Positions 52,990-62,185 of a stretch of DNA of 64,000 nucleotides are shown here, in pieces. Source of the DNA: Cupriavidus oxalaticus (GTDB lineage: Bacteria > Pseudomonadota > Gammaproteobacteria > Burkholderiales > Burkholderiaceae); the NCBI RefSeq assembly GCF_004768545.1, contig NZ_CP038634.1, positions 1,550,001-1,614,000 of the forward strand, in the 5' to 3' direction. The notes beneath the pieces are model-generated. The model was given only the letters and a program-made list of their open reading frames with translations, was not told the origin of the DNA and searched no databases. The translations under genes were made by a program, and so were the position numbers. How positions within the stretch are numbered: position 1 is the stretch's first letter; every line of letters starts with the position of its first letter.

Positions 52990-54954
52990 ATGATTGCCCT
53001 GAGTACCGTCCTGTTGCTGCTCGCCGCCCTGCTGGGCGTGGCCGCCGCCCTCGGCGCCCGCGCCGGGCGTGCGGACGAGGGCGCCGGAAGCCGGTCGCTG
53101 CGCACGCTGACCTGGACGGCGGCGCTGCTGTCGCAGCTCGCCGTGAGCCTGCCCGTGGTGGTGGTGGTGCTGTCGGGCAGCGTGCCGGTGGCCAACGACA
53201 CCGCCGAGATGGCCGCCAGCTTCGCCGCCGCCGCGGCCGCCACCGCCGCCGCCAAGCTGCTGTTGCAGTGGCTGCGCCAGGGCGCGCGCCTGTGGCGCGG
53301 CGCGGCGGTGCTGGCGGTGGTCGCCGGCGCCGGCATGGTGGCCGCGGCCGGCACCCACCTGGGCCGGGCCTGCGGCGCCGGCGCGCCTTCGGCGCGCGCC
53401 TGCATCGACGCGGCCGGACTGCCTCATCCCGCCTGGCTGGCAGGCGGCCTGACCGCGCTGTGCGCACTGATGTTCGCGCTGCACCGGGCGCAGTCGCGCG
53501 GCTGGCTGCCGGTATCGCGCACCGAGACCAGCCCCGCCGGGGATCTTGCCGATGATGCCGCCACCGCCCTGGTGCGCGGCGCCGAGCCGCGGCTGGTGCG
53601 GCGCGGCGCCCGCATTCCCGGCCGGCTTACGGTGCGCGCCACCGCGCGCGGGCAGGGCACGGTGGGCGAGTACAGCGTCGCCACCGTGATGCCCGACCGC
53701 GTCGCGTTCGGCCGCTGGTTGGACCAGGCCATGGCCCAGGCGCGGCTGGCCGACACCGGCTGCGCCGTGCTGCTGATCCATATTGCCGACTACCGCGAGG
53801 TCGACGAAGTCTTCGAGATCCGCGCCGACGATATCCTGGCGCAGGACGCCGGCGCGCTGGCGCAGGCCGTGCTGGAGCCGCACGACTTCCTCGCCCGGCT
53901 GGCGCGCGACGAGTTCGCCGTCGGCGTGCCCGAGCTGGTGCACCACGGCCGCGCGCAGGAGCTGGGCTCGCGCGTGCTGGGCTCGCTGGCGGAATTCATC
54001 GCCGCGCGCGGGCTGCAGATGCAGATCGGCGTCAATATCGGCATCGCCATCTACCCGCGCGACGCCCAGACCTCCGAGGCGCTGATGCAAGCCGCACGAG
54101 TGAGCCTGGCCGAGGCCCGCGAAAGCGGCTCGAACCAGGTGCGCCTGTTCAATAGCGCTGCCGGCGAGCGGGCCCGCCGCACCCGCGTGATCCGCCGCGA
54201 CCTGTGGCTGGCGATCCAGGATGAGGCGCTGTCGCTGCAGTTCCAGCCCAAGTATGACGCCCGCCGCCGCACGCTGGTGGGCGCCGAGGCGCTGTGCCGC
54301 TGGCGCCATCCCGCGCTGGGCCAGGTCAGCCCGGCCGAGTTCATCGCCGTGGCCGAGCAGTCCGGCCAGATCGACAAGCTCGACGACTGGGTGCTGACCA
54401 GCGTCTGCCGCCAGGTGCGCCTGTGGCAGGACGCCGGCCTGCCGACCGTGCCGGTGGCGATCAACGTGTCGGGGTTGCGCTTTGCCAGCCGCAATTTCCC
54501 GCAGTACCTGCTCGAGCAGATCCACCAGCACGACATCCCGCCGTCGGCGATCACGCTGGAGATCACCGAGACCGCCGCCATGAAGGACATCGGCAAATCG
54601 CTGGAGACGCTGGCCGAGCTGCAGTCGCTCGGCATCCAGGTGGCGCTGGACGACTTCGGCAGCGGCTATTCGAGCCTGGGCTATCTCAAGCGCCTGCGCG
54701 TGGGCACGCTCAAGATCGACCGCACGCTGATCGGCGGGCTCGACACCGATGCGCAAGGGCGCGCCATCGTCGGCTCGATGGTGGCGCTGGCGCACGAGCT
54801 GCGCATGAAGGTGGTGGCCGAAGGCGTCGAGTCGGCCTCGCAGCTGGAAATCCTCAACGAGATGGGCTGCGACGAGGTGCAGGGCTTCCTGCTGTCGCTG
54901 CCGCTCGATGCGGCAGGGTTTGCCGAGGCGTTGCGCGGGCCGCAGCCAGCCTGA
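52990..54954 (+). CDS. Membrane GGDEF-EAL protein, GGDEF degenerate, probable c-di-GMP phosphodiesterase
   Basis: A 654-residue protein: four or so membrane helices (residues 1-165), a linker, a GGDEF domain (about 230-390) and an EAL domain (about 400-645). The GGDEF signature is ARDEFAVG, which lacks the two glycines, so cyclase activity is unlikely. The EAL domain keeps GAEALCRWRHP, ITLEITETAAM, LDDFGSGYSSLGYLK, LKIDRTLI and VVAEGVESASQ, all the usual metal and substrate ligands, so it should degrade c-di-GMP. It lies between chemotaxis genes and may adjust motility. The start at ATG 52990 is the only good one. Confidence 0.9.
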   Translation: MIALSTVLLLLAALLGVAAALGARAGRADEGAGSRSLRTLTWTAALLSQLAVSLPVVVVVLSGSVPVANDTAEMAASFAAAAAATAAAKLLLQWLRQGARLWRGAAVLAVVAGAGMVAAAGTHLGRACGAGAPSARACIDAAGLPHPAWLAGGLTALCALMFALHRAQSRGWLPVSRTETSPAGDLADDAATALVRGAEPRLVRRGARIPGRLTVRATARGQGTVGEYSVATVMPDRVAFGRWLDQAMAQARLADTGCAVLLIHIADYREVDEVFEIRADDILAQDAGALAQAVLEPHDFLARLARDEFAVGVPELVHHGRAQELGSRVLGSLAEFIAARGLQMQIGVNIGIAIYPRDAQTSEALMQAARVSLAEARESGSNQVRLFNSAAGERARRTRVIRRDLWLAIQDEALSLQFQPKYDARRRTLVGAEALCRWRHPALGQVSPAEFIAVAEQSGQIDKLDDWVLTSVCRQVRLWQDAGLPTVPVAINVSGLRFASRNFPQYLLEQIHQHDIPPSAITLEITETAAMKDIGKSLETLAELQSLGIQVALDDFGSGYSSLGYLKRLRVGTLKIDRTLIGGLDTDAQGRAIVGSMVALAHELRMKVVAEGVESASQLEILNEMGCDEVQGFLLSLPLDAAGFAEALRGPQPA

Positions 54955-55003
54955 GCGCCGCGCCGCACGCACAAGCACCAGGCCGAAAAAACGCCAAAAA
55001 CGC

Positions 55004-55031
55004 TAAAGCGACGCGCCTGCCATGCCGATAT
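55004..55031 (+). promoter_or_regulatory. FliA (sigma28)-type promoter before the CheY-like gene
   Basis: TAAAG (55004-55008), 15 bases, GCCGATAT (55024-55031). This matches the flagellar consensus (TAAAG, GCCGATAA) at 12 of 13 positions. It is in the 209-base gap before the response regulator at 55164, giving a leader of about 125 bases. Confidence 0.7.
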
Positions 55032-55163
55032 CCACGCTGGCAGGGCCCGCGCGCTTGCAGCGCGGCCCTGCGCCGGCCTGTCCGTCGCCGGCCGCGCGCC
55101 ATCCGCGCCAAGCACTGCTTCAGCATCCGGCGGATCAACCGAGCCCTGCCAACGGAGGCGCCA

Positions 55164-55586
55164 ATGTCATTGCCCAGCATTCTCGTCGTCGACGATTCCC
55201 CCTCGCTACGCCGCATGATCGGCGCATGCCTGCGTGCCGGCGGGTTCGACGTCACCGAGGCGGCCGACGGCGAGCAGGCGTATGCGCTGGCCGACACCGC
55301 GGCTGCGGATGACGATGCCGCGGATCATGTCGCGTTCGGCATGCTGGTCACCGACCAGGTCATGCCCGGCATGGACGGCCTGACCCTGATCCGCCGACTG
55401 CGCGCCAGCGCGCGCTACGCCGCCATCCCGATCCTGATGCTGACCACCGAGCATGACGGCAGCATCCGCGAGCAGGCCCGCGCCGCGGGCGCCTCGGGCT
55501 TCCTGCCCAAGCCCTTCGATCCCGATGCGCTGATGCAGGCCGTGGCGGCGCTGCTGGCGCCCCCGCACCCCTCCTCGGAAGGGTAA
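55164..55586 (+). CDS. Single-domain response regulator, CheY-like
   Basis: A 140-residue receiver domain with no output domain. The acidic pair is in ILVVDDSPSLRRM, the phosphorylated Asp in MLVTDQVMPGMDG, the Thr in LMLTTEHD and the Lys in FLPKPFDPDAL. It carries a short loop insert (ADTAAADDDAADH) between helix 2 and strand 3. CGGAGGCGCC precedes ATG 55164. A strong FliA-type promoter lies upstream, so it is likely expressed with the flagellar late genes and works with the CheW/receptor genes downstream. Confidence 0.9.
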   Translation: MSLPSILVVDDSPSLRRMIGACLRAGGFDVTEAADGEQAYALADTAAADDDAADHVAFGMLVTDQVMPGMDGLTLIRRLRASARYAAIPILMLTTEHDGSIREQARAAGASGFLPKPFDPDALMQAVAALLAPPHPSSEG

Positions 55587-55605
55587 GGAAGGCGCCGCAT
55601 CGGCC

Positions 55606-55632
55606 TTCAGTCACCCCGTTTGCTGCCGTAAA
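55606..55632 (+). promoter_or_regulatory. Weak FliA-like promoter before cheW
   Basis: TTCAG (55606-55610), 14 bases, GCCGTAAA (55625-55632), 70 bases before the cheW start. It matches three of five and six of eight positions, so it is only suggestive. Confidence 0.3.
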
Positions 55633-55702
55633 CACTGGTGGGCGAAACCACGCCCCGGCGCACGGCGCCAGGAAACCGGCATGACCAGAATGGGGGCTGA
55701 CG

Positions 55703-56200
55703 ATGCGGCATATCGACAAGGCAAACGGCGCGGCAGGCGTGAACGAAGGCGCGGGCGAGGAATTCCTGGCCTTCACGCTGGGCCGCGAAGAGTACGGCAT
55801 CGATATCCTGAAGGTCCAGGAGATCCGCGGCTACGAGTCGGTCACCCAGCTTGCCAATGCGCCCGACTACATCAAGGGCGTGATCAACCTGCGCGGCATC
55901 ATCGTGCCGATCATCGACCTGCGCATCAAGTTCCGCCAGGCCAACGTCAGCTATGACCAGTACACCGTGGTCATCATCGTCGATCTCAACGAGCGCACCA
56001 CCGGCATCGTCGTCGACGGCGTCTCCGACGTGCTGACGCTGACGCCCGCGCAGATCAAGCCCACGCCGCATTTTTCCGGCGAGCTGGCTACCGACTACAT
56101 CCGCGGCCTCGGCTCGGTCGAGCAGCGCATGCTGATCCTGGTCGATATCGAGAAGCTGCTCAATACCGAAGAACTGGCCGCGCTCGACGCCGTGGCCTGA
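55703..56200 (+). CDS. cheW: Chemotaxis coupling protein CheW
   Basis: A 165-residue scaffold protein linking chemoreceptors with the CheA kinase. The conserved blocks are [56 protein letters not shown], then [25 protein letters not shown] and a final IEKLLN. It is followed by two receptor genes in the same direction. CheA itself is not in the window. Confidence 0.93.
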   Translation: MRHIDKANGAAGVNEGAGEEFLAFTLGREEYGIDILKVQEIRGYESVTQLANAPDYIKGVINLRGIIVPIIDLRIKFRQANVSYDQYTVVIIVDLNERTTGIVVDGVSDVLTLTPAQIKPTPHFSGELATDYIRGLGSVEQRMLILVDIEKLLNTEELAALDAVA

Positions 56201-56324
56201 TCCCTGCCACACCTGCCTGTTCACCCCCGCCGCCCGGCTGGCACGCCTGCCGGATCGTACCGCCCGGAATTGCGCCATGCCTGGCAGCCATGGTTTCTTC
56301 GGGCAAGCAGTATCGATATCATCC

Positions 56325-57986
56325 ATGCGAAACAACCAACCCGTTACGCAGCGCGAATACCAGCTCTCACCATCTGACTACCTGATCTCGCGCACGGACC
56401 TCAAGGGCCGTATCACCTTCGCCAACCGCACCTTTATCGAGGCCAGCGGCTATGCAGCCGAGGAACTGATGGGCGCGCCGCACAACCTGGTGCGCCATCC
56501 CGACATGCCGCCCGAGGCGTTTGCCGACCTGTGGCAAAACCTGGAAGCCGGCCGCACCTGGATCGGCGTGGTCAAGAACCGCCGCAAGAACGGCGACTTC
56601 TACTGGGTCACCGCCACCGTGACGCCCACGCGCATCGACGGGCGCGTGGTCGGCTATACCTCGGTGCGTTCGATGCCCTCGCGCGAGCAGGTCGAAGCCG
56701 CCGGCGCGCTGTATGCGCGCTTCCGAGCGGGACGCGCTGCGGGACTGGCGATCCGTGACGGCGCCGTGGTGCGCACGGGGCTCGCCGGCCTGGCGCAACG
56801 CGCGCTGCGCATGAACCTGAAGCGCCGCATCCTGTGGGCGCAGGCGGGCGGGCTGGTGTGGTTCCTGGCGGCGCTGGCAGCGGTCGAGATCCTGGACCCG
56901 GCAGGGGCCGCGACGCTGCGACCGTGGCTGTGGGGCGGCTTCGCACTGGCGCTGGCGACCTCGTTCGCGGCCGGCACCATGCTGCTGGCGCGCGTGCACC
57001 GGCCGCTGGGCGACATGCTGGACTTTGCGCTGCGGCTGGGCGCGGGCGACCTGACCACGCGCTTCGAGCATCGCAGCGGCGACGAGATCGGCGCGCTGGC
57101 GCAGGCGATGCAGACCATGCAGCGCAGCCTGCTGTCAGTGGTGCATGAAATCCAGGAAGGCATGGCCAGCATTTCCACGGCAACGCACCAGGTCGCTGCC
57201 GGCAACAACGACCTGTCGCAGCGCACGGAGCAGCAGGCGGCGTCGCTGGAGCAGACCGCCTCCAGCATGGAGCAGCTGACCGGCACCGTGCGCCAGAACG
57301 CGGACAACGCGCGCCAGGCCAGCGGGCTGGCGGCCAATGCGTCGGAGACCGCGCTGCGCGGCGGCGAGGTGGTCGGCCGCGTGGTGCAGACCATGGACGA
57401 GATCAACGATGCATCCAGGAAGATCGTCGACATCATCGGCGTGATCGAGGGCATTGCCTTCCAGACCAACATCCTGGCGCTGAACGCCGCGGTGGAAGCC
57501 GCGCGCGCCGGCGAGCAGGGCCGCGGCTTTGCCGTGGTCGCGGGCGAGGTGCGCAGCCTCGCGCAGCGCAGCGCCAACGCGGCCAAGGAGATCAAGGGCC
57601 TGATCGGCGATACCGTCGAGCGCGTCGACAACGGCTCGGCGCTGGTGGGCCAGGCCGGCAAGACCATGGACGAGATCGTGCAGGCGGTGAAGCGCGTGAC
57701 CGACATCATGGGCGAGATCAGCGCGGCCTCGGCCGAGCAGAGCGCCGGCATCGAGCAGGTCAACCAGGCCGTGGCGCAGATGGATGAAGGCACGCAGCAG
57801 AACGCCGCGCTGGTCGAGCAGGCCGCAGCAGCAGCGGGCTCGCTGGAAGAGCAGGCTTTGCGGCTGCGCGATGCGGTTGCCACCTTCCGCGTCAGCATGC
57901 AGGCCGAGGTTCGTCCACAACGGCGCCCGCAACGCCTGCCGGCCGCGCAGCGCGAAGCGGCGGCCCGGTCCATGGCACAGGCTTAG
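56325..57986 (+). CDS. Aer-like chemoreceptor with PAS domain
   Basis: A 553-residue receptor. It starts [37 protein letters not shown], the PAS domain of Aer-type energy sensors which bind FAD; the segment [19 protein letters not shown] type ([17 protein letters not shown]) is present. Two membrane helices follow (about 180-235), then HAMP-like and methyl-accepting signalling domains with the hairpin tip [31 protein letters not shown]. The C-terminus is basic and lacks the CheR-tethering pentapeptide. I set the start at ATG 56325 because Aer proteins begin so. It is adjacent to a second receptor with a nearly identical signalling part. Confidence 0.9.
   Translation: MRNNQPVTQREYQLSPSDYLISRTDLKGRITFANRTFIEASGYAAEELMGAPHNLVRHPDMPPEAFADLWQNLEAGRTWIGVVKNRRKNGDFYWVTATVTPTRIDGRVVGYTSVRSMPSREQVEAAGALYARFRAGRAAGLAIRDGAVVRTGLAGLAQRALRMNLKRRILWAQAGGLVWFLAALAAVEILDPAGAATLRPWLWGGFALALATSFAAGTMLLARVHRPLGDMLDFALRLGAGDLTTRFEHRSGDEIGALAQAMQTMQRSLLSVVHEIQEGMASISTATHQVAAGNNDLSQRTEQQAASLEQTASSMEQLTGTVRQNADNARQASGLAANASETALRGGEVVGRVVQTMDEINDASRKIVDIIGVIEGIAFQTNILALNAAVEAARAGEQGRGFAVVAGEVRSLAQRSANAAKEIKGLIGDTVERVDNGSALVGQAGKTMDEIVQAVKRVTDIMGEISAASAEQSAGIEQVNQAVAQMDEGTQQNAALVEQAAAAAGSLEEQALRLRDAVATFRVSMQAEVRPQRRPQRLPAAQREAAARSMAQA
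57311..57742 (+). repeat. Long direct repeat, copy 1 (receptor signalling segment)
   Basis: This 432-base segment of the Aer-like gene recurs at 59012-59443 in the next receptor. In the comparison I made by eye only about five bases differ. It covers the methylation helices and the hairpin tip. Confidence 0.9.
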
Positions 57987-58025
57987 TGCGAAGTTCAGTA
58001 ACAAGGGTCACAAGGGGGAGTTGCT

Positions 58026-59870
58026 ATGCAGTGGTTCAATCAATTGCGCGTCACGACCAGGCTGGTTGCCGGATTCCTGGTCGTCGCGGTGATCGGTGCC
58101 GTCATGGGCCTGTTGGGCGTCGTCAACATGGGGCGCATGGCCGACTGGACCGGCAGGATCTATCACGGCGACCTGCAGGCGCTCAAGGCCGTGCAGGACG
58201 CCAACATCAACCTGGTCTACGCCAGCCGCTCGCAGATCGGCCTGCTGTCCGCGTCGACCATGGGCGAGCGCGCCACCGAGAAGGAGCAGATCGCCAAGTC
58301 GCTGGGCGTGATGGACGAGCGCATCCGCAGCGTGGCAGGCGCCTTCTCGTCGACCGCCGAGTCGCAGGCGCTGGTCAAGCAGTACCACGACCTGGCGCCG
58401 GCCTTCCGGGCGCGCATGGAGAAGTACGTCGAGCTGGTCAGCAAGCAGCCGCTCGATACCTCGCAGTTCGAGAGCCAGGTGTTCACCGAGAGCACCGACC
58501 TGCTCAAGGACAGCCATGCGCTGGAAGCCGTGATGGCCAGGATGGTCAAGCGCCGCGACGACCGCGCCCGCGGCAACATGGAAGAGGCGCAAAGCGTGTA
58601 TGACGCGACGCGGCTGTGGATGCTGGGCCTGGTGCTGGGCGGCCTGGCGCTCTCGGTGCTGCTGGGCGTGCTCCTGGCACGCGGGCTGTCGCGCCAGCTC
58701 GGCGGCGAGCCGGGCTACGCGGCCGAGATCGCGAAGCGCATCGCCGACGGCGACTTCTCCGCGCCGGTGGCTACGCGCGCCGGCGACAAGAGCAGCCTGG
58801 TCTATGCCATGCAGCAGATGCAGCAGCAGCTGTCGCACATGGTCCGCGATTTCAAGGAATCGGCCGAATCGATCGGCACCGCCTCGCGTGAAATTGCGGC
58901 CGGCAACAACGACCTGTCGCAACGCACCGAGCAGCAGGCCGCGTCGCTGGAAGAGACCGCCTCCAGCATGGAAGAGCTGACCAGCACCGTGCGCCAGAAC
59001 GCGGATAACGCGCGCCAGGCCAGCGGGCTGGCGGCCAATGCGTCGGAGACCGCGCTGCGCGGCGGCGAGGTGGTCGGCCGCGTGGTGCAGACCATGGACG
59101 AGATCAACGATGCATCCAGGAAGATCGTCGACATCATCGGCGTGATCGAGGGCATTGCCTTCCAGACCAACATCCTGGCGCTGAACGCCGCGGTGGAAGC
59201 CGCGCGCGCCGGAGAGCAGGGCCGCGGCTTTGCCGTGGTTGCGGGCGAAGTGCGCAGCCTGGCGCAGCGCAGCGCCAACGCGGCCAAGGAGATCAAGGGC
59301 CTGATCGGCGATACCGTCGAGCGCGTCGACAACGGCTCGGCGCTGGTGGGCCAGGCCGGCAAGACCATGGACGAGATCGTGCAGGCGGTGAAGCGCGTGA
59401 CCGACATCATGGGCGAGATCAGCGCGGCCTCGGCCGAGCAGAGCTCAGGCATCGAACAGGTCAACCAGGCCGTGGCGCAGATGGACGAGGTGACGCAGCA
59501 GAACGCGGCACTGGTCGAGCAGGCCGCGGCCGCTGCCGGCGCGCTGGAAGAGCAGGCCGGCCGCCTGCAGGGCGCGGTGGCGATGTTCCGCCTGGCGGCG
59601 GAGGATGCGCAGGCATCGTTCTCGCTGCCTGCCACGAAGCCAGTTTCCGCTGCGGTGCCAGGCAAGGCGGCGGGGAAGGTGCGCACGCCGGCCATCCACA
59701 AGCGTGCGGCCGCTCCGGTTGCGGCAAACGCGGCGGCATCCGCTGAAGCCGATGCCTCGCGCCCCGCCGAGCCGATGGAGCAGAAACAGCCAGTGCATTC
59801 GGTCACCACCGCACGCGCGCCGCGCCCCGCGCTGGCCGGCGCCGACAACGGCGACTGGAGCGCGTTCTGA
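58026..59870 (+). CDS. Methyl-accepting chemotaxis protein, Tar/Tsr type
   Basis: A 614-residue receptor. A first membrane helix ([20 protein letters not shown]), a periplasmic four-helix domain (about 35-190), the second helix ([20 protein letters not shown]), HAMP and the signalling domain with [28 protein letters not shown] are in order. The tail ends NGDWSAF, the pentapeptide type that tethers CheR/CheB. The ligand is unknown. ATG 58026 has GGGGGAGTTGCT before it, and it is only 39 bases after the Aer-like gene. Confidence 0.93.
   Translation: MQWFNQLRVTTRLVAGFLVVAVIGAVMGLLGVVNMGRMADWTGRIYHGDLQALKAVQDANINLVYASRSQIGLLSASTMGERATEKEQIAKSLGVMDERIRSVAGAFSSTAESQALVKQYHDLAPAFRARMEKYVELVSKQPLDTSQFESQVFTESTDLLKDSHALEAVMARMVKRRDDRARGNMEEAQSVYDATRLWMLGLVLGGLALSVLLGVLLARGLSRQLGGEPGYAAEIAKRIADGDFSAPVATRAGDKSSLVYAMQQMQQQLSHMVRDFKESAESIGTASREIAAGNNDLSQRTEQQAASLEETASSMEELTSTVRQNADNARQASGLAANASETALRGGEVVGRVVQTMDEINDASRKIVDIIGVIEGIAFQTNILALNAAVEAARAGEQGRGFAVVAGEVRSLAQRSANAAKEIKGLIGDTVERVDNGSALVGQAGKTMDEIVQAVKRVTDIMGEISAASAEQSSGIEQVNQAVAQMDEVTQQNAALVEQAAAAAGALEEQAGRLQGAVAMFRLAAEDAQASFSLPATKPVSAAVPGKAAGKVRTPAIHKRAAAPVAANAAASAEADASRPAEPMEQKQPVHSVTTARAPRPALAGADNGDWSAF
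59012..59443 (+). repeat. Long direct repeat, copy 2 (receptor signalling segment)
   Basis: Partner of 57311-57742, in the same orientation at a distance of 1701 bases. Identity is higher than in the flanking receptor regions, which suggests recent gene conversion or duplication. Confidence 0.9.
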
Positions 59871-59928
59871 TCCACCGGCGCCTTCTACCGGAACCACGGG
59901 CCGTGGCGCGGCCCGGGATGGCAATGCT

Positions 59929-60663
59929 ATGACGAGCGAGATCACCCTGGCCCTGCCGCCTGATGACGCGGCCAGGCTGCGCAAGGAATTCGACCAGTTC
60001 ATCGGCGTCTCGACCGGCCTGGACCGCGAGTTCCTGCCGCCCGAGTTCAACGACTTCCTGCGCGCCAGGCTGCTGCAGCACGATGGCCCGCTGACCGAGC
60101 GCGCCGTGAACCGGCTGTTGTCCGGCGGCGAGTACGGCTGGGCCCGGCGCGTGTTCGACAAGCAACTGCCCAACGCGCTGGCGGCGCTGATGCGCGACGC
60201 GCAGCGTTTCGGCTTTGGCCTCGCGGTGCAGCCGGACTGGAACGCGGCGCAGCGCCTTGCGCATGCGCGCGAATGGGCCGCGAAGGTGCTGGCCGAATGC
60301 GGGGCTGACGCCGCCTTCACCGAAGCGCTTGCGACCCAGGTCGCGGCCTCGGCCGAAGACGTGCGCGCGCTCGAGGAGCGCATGCGCACACCGGCATGGC
60401 GGCTGGCCGAAAGCCTGCGCCAGCGTGCCTATGACCTGATGTACGCGCTGCAGACCGACGACAACGAGGCCACGGGCCGTGCGCGCGTCGGCGAACTGCG
60501 CGGCATGCTGGGACTGGCGCTCGAATATGGCTCGGTGCAGCCGGAAGAAGCCGCGCGCGTGCTCGAGCAGGTGGAGCGCTCGCGCCCCGCGTTGTTCCGC
60601 GACGCGCCCGACGATGTCTTTGCGCGCCTGGCGGCGTGGCTGCGGCGCATGTTCGGCGGTTGA
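59929..60663 (+). CDS. Chemotaxis-linked hypothetical protein
   Basis: A 244-residue soluble, largely helical protein starting MTSEITLALPPDDAARLRKEFDQF. It has no signal peptide or membrane helix and ends AAWLRRMFGG. There is charged coiled-coil-like sequence in the middle (AASAEDVRALEERMRTPAWRLAESLRQRAYDLMYALQ). It lies 58 bases after the receptor gene in the same direction, so the two may be cotranscribed, and it precedes flhDC. I do not recognise a family; position suggests a chemotaxis or receptor-associated role. Confidence 0.8.
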   Translation: MTSEITLALPPDDAARLRKEFDQFIGVSTGLDREFLPPEFNDFLRARLLQHDGPLTERAVNRLLSGGEYGWARRVFDKQLPNALAALMRDAQRFGFGLAVQPDWNAAQRLAHAREWAAKVLAECGADAAFTEALATQVAASAEDVRALEERMRTPAWRLAESLRQRAYDLMYALQTDDNEATGRARVGELRGMLGLALEYGSVQPEEAARVLEQVERSRPALFRDAPDDVFARLAAWLRRMFGG

Positions 60664-60860
60664 ACGCGCGCGTGCCGTGCCGCGGATTTTGGACATGCCG
60701 TTTTCGGACAGGGCAGGGCAAGCCACGTGCGCAATGAGCACCCCGCACGCACTTCGTCAATAGAGGAATCCAGCAGGCACCGGGACGGCGTTTCGCGCGT
60801 TTGGTTCTTATGACGATTGCGTTACAGCGTTGATCGAAATCAAGCTACGGGACTGTGAAA

Positions 60861-60995
60861 TGTTACAAAATCCGCAGGCCTCATGTATGTTTCGTGCGAC
60901 ATTTGCAACCCCCCCGCGTAAGTAGGGATTGGCATTGCGGGCAGATTGCCGATATAAACGTACCAGTCTCACTTACACTCTGTAACACTTGTAAC
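60861..60995. promoter_or_regulatory. TGTAACA-type repeats in the flhD upstream region
   Basis: TGTTACA at 60861-60867, its reverse complement TGTAACA at 60981-60987 and a partial TGTAAC at 60990-60995. The last two are direct repeats 9 bases apart. They lie in the 482-base gap 60664-61145 before flhD, which is AT-richer than its surroundings and must contain the flhDC promoter. No known protein is assigned. Confidence 0.4.
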
Positions 60996-61145
60996 GGGGC
61001 TGATAACAGTGTGACAAGGGCGCAGTTTCTTTAGGTCGTACGTTGTACCCGCCCAGCCGCAAATCAACGATCTGGTCGCCGGAGCCCTCGGGCCCGGTAA
61101 GCGCCGGACAAGCGGCAACGGTGGGTTTTTGGTAGCGGGGAAAAA

Positions 61146-61464
61146 TTGGAAAGCAGTGAAGTTCTCCAGGAGATCAGGGAGGTTAACCTCGCCTATCTGC
61201 TGCTCGCGCAACGACTCGTGCGCGGAAAACCAGGTCGAAGCCATGTTTCGGCTCGGGGTCAGCAAGGAAATCGCGGATATCCTCGGCAAGCTGACTTCGG
61301 CGCAACTCGTCAAGCTCGCGGCATCCAACATGGTGCTGTGCAGGTTCCGCTTCGACGACCATGCGCTTCTGTCCACTCTCACCCACACGGCCAAGAGCCA
61401 TGACATGCAGCAGATCCACGCCGCGATCCTGCTTGCTCGCCAGCCTGTGGAGTCACTCAATTGA
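61146..61464 (+). pseudogene. flhD: flhD with a +1 frameshift
   Basis: FlhD is one half of the FlhD4C2 master activator of flagellar genes. From a TTG at 61146 the frame gives ESSEVLQEIREVNLAYLLLAQRLVR. The rest, [41 protein letters not shown] and on to the stop at 61464, is in the next frame. One extra G in GTGCGCGGAAAACCAG near 61226-61229 explains the break: with one base removed the gene is 318 bases, 105 residues, the normal length. It is either a real inactivating change or a sequence error. Transcription with flhC is expected. Confidence 0.85.
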
Positions 61465-62065
61465 CCGCGCTGCTGAAGGCCGAGCCGAACCGGAGTTCAC
61501 GGCCACCTCCACAGCCGCCCGCAAGAGCGTTCTCCAGGATGCCAACCAGACCCAGCTCGCCATCGAGCTGATCGGCCTGGGTGCGCGCCTGCAGGTGCTT
61601 GAAGCCGAGACCACGCTGTCGCGCGACCGGCTCATCCGCCTGTACAAGGAACTGCGCGGGGTCTCGCCTCCCAAGGGCATGCTGCCCTTCTCGACGGACT
61701 GGTTCACCACCTGGCTGCCGAATATCCACTCGTCGCTGTTCTTCTCTGCCTACCAGTTCATGGTGCAGGAAGGCGAGACCGTGGGCATCCGAGCCGTGGT
61801 GGCGGCCTATCGCCTGTACCTCGAGCACGTATCGCTGCTGGGCGGCGAAATTGTCTTAAGTTTCACGCGTGCCTGGACGTTAGTACGGTTCTTCGAGAGC
61901 AATATGCTGCAGCTGTCCGGCTGCACGTGTTGCGGCGGACAGTTCGTCACGCACGCGTATGAGCCGCACGCGAACTTCGTGTGCAGCCTGTGCCGTCCGC
62001 CCTCGCGCGCAGGGAAAGTGAAAAAGCTCTCGAAAGACGCAGCCGCCGTGCAGACCAACGCCTGA
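61461..62065 (+). CDS. flhC: flhC, probable frame disruption near the start
   Basis: FlhC binds DNA and, with FlhD, activates class II flagellar operons. The conserved body from [44 protein letters not shown] through the zinc cysteines CTCCGGQF and CSLCRPP is intact to 62065. In this frame no ATG, GTG or TTG lies between the flhD stop and that body. A TTG overlapping the flhD stop (61461) starts TALLKAEPN in a different frame; one missing base near 61490 would join it to [14 protein letters not shown]. So the 5' end probably carries a one-base deletion. Confidence 0.8.
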
Positions 62066-62185
62066 TCCTGGTTGAGGTCCGTCGGCCGGCAAGCTTGCAG
62101 CGCTGGCGGACGGACCACTCCCCGTTCGCCCGTGCGCGGGCCATTGTGCGTGATTGACGCGCGTTTTTTTGACGGGGATCCCATC

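Noticed and set aside
60948..60955. GCCGATAT as a FliA -10 element upstream of flhD
   Set aside because: No TAAAG-like -35 occurs at 14-16 bases upstream, and a master operon under FliA would be unusual.
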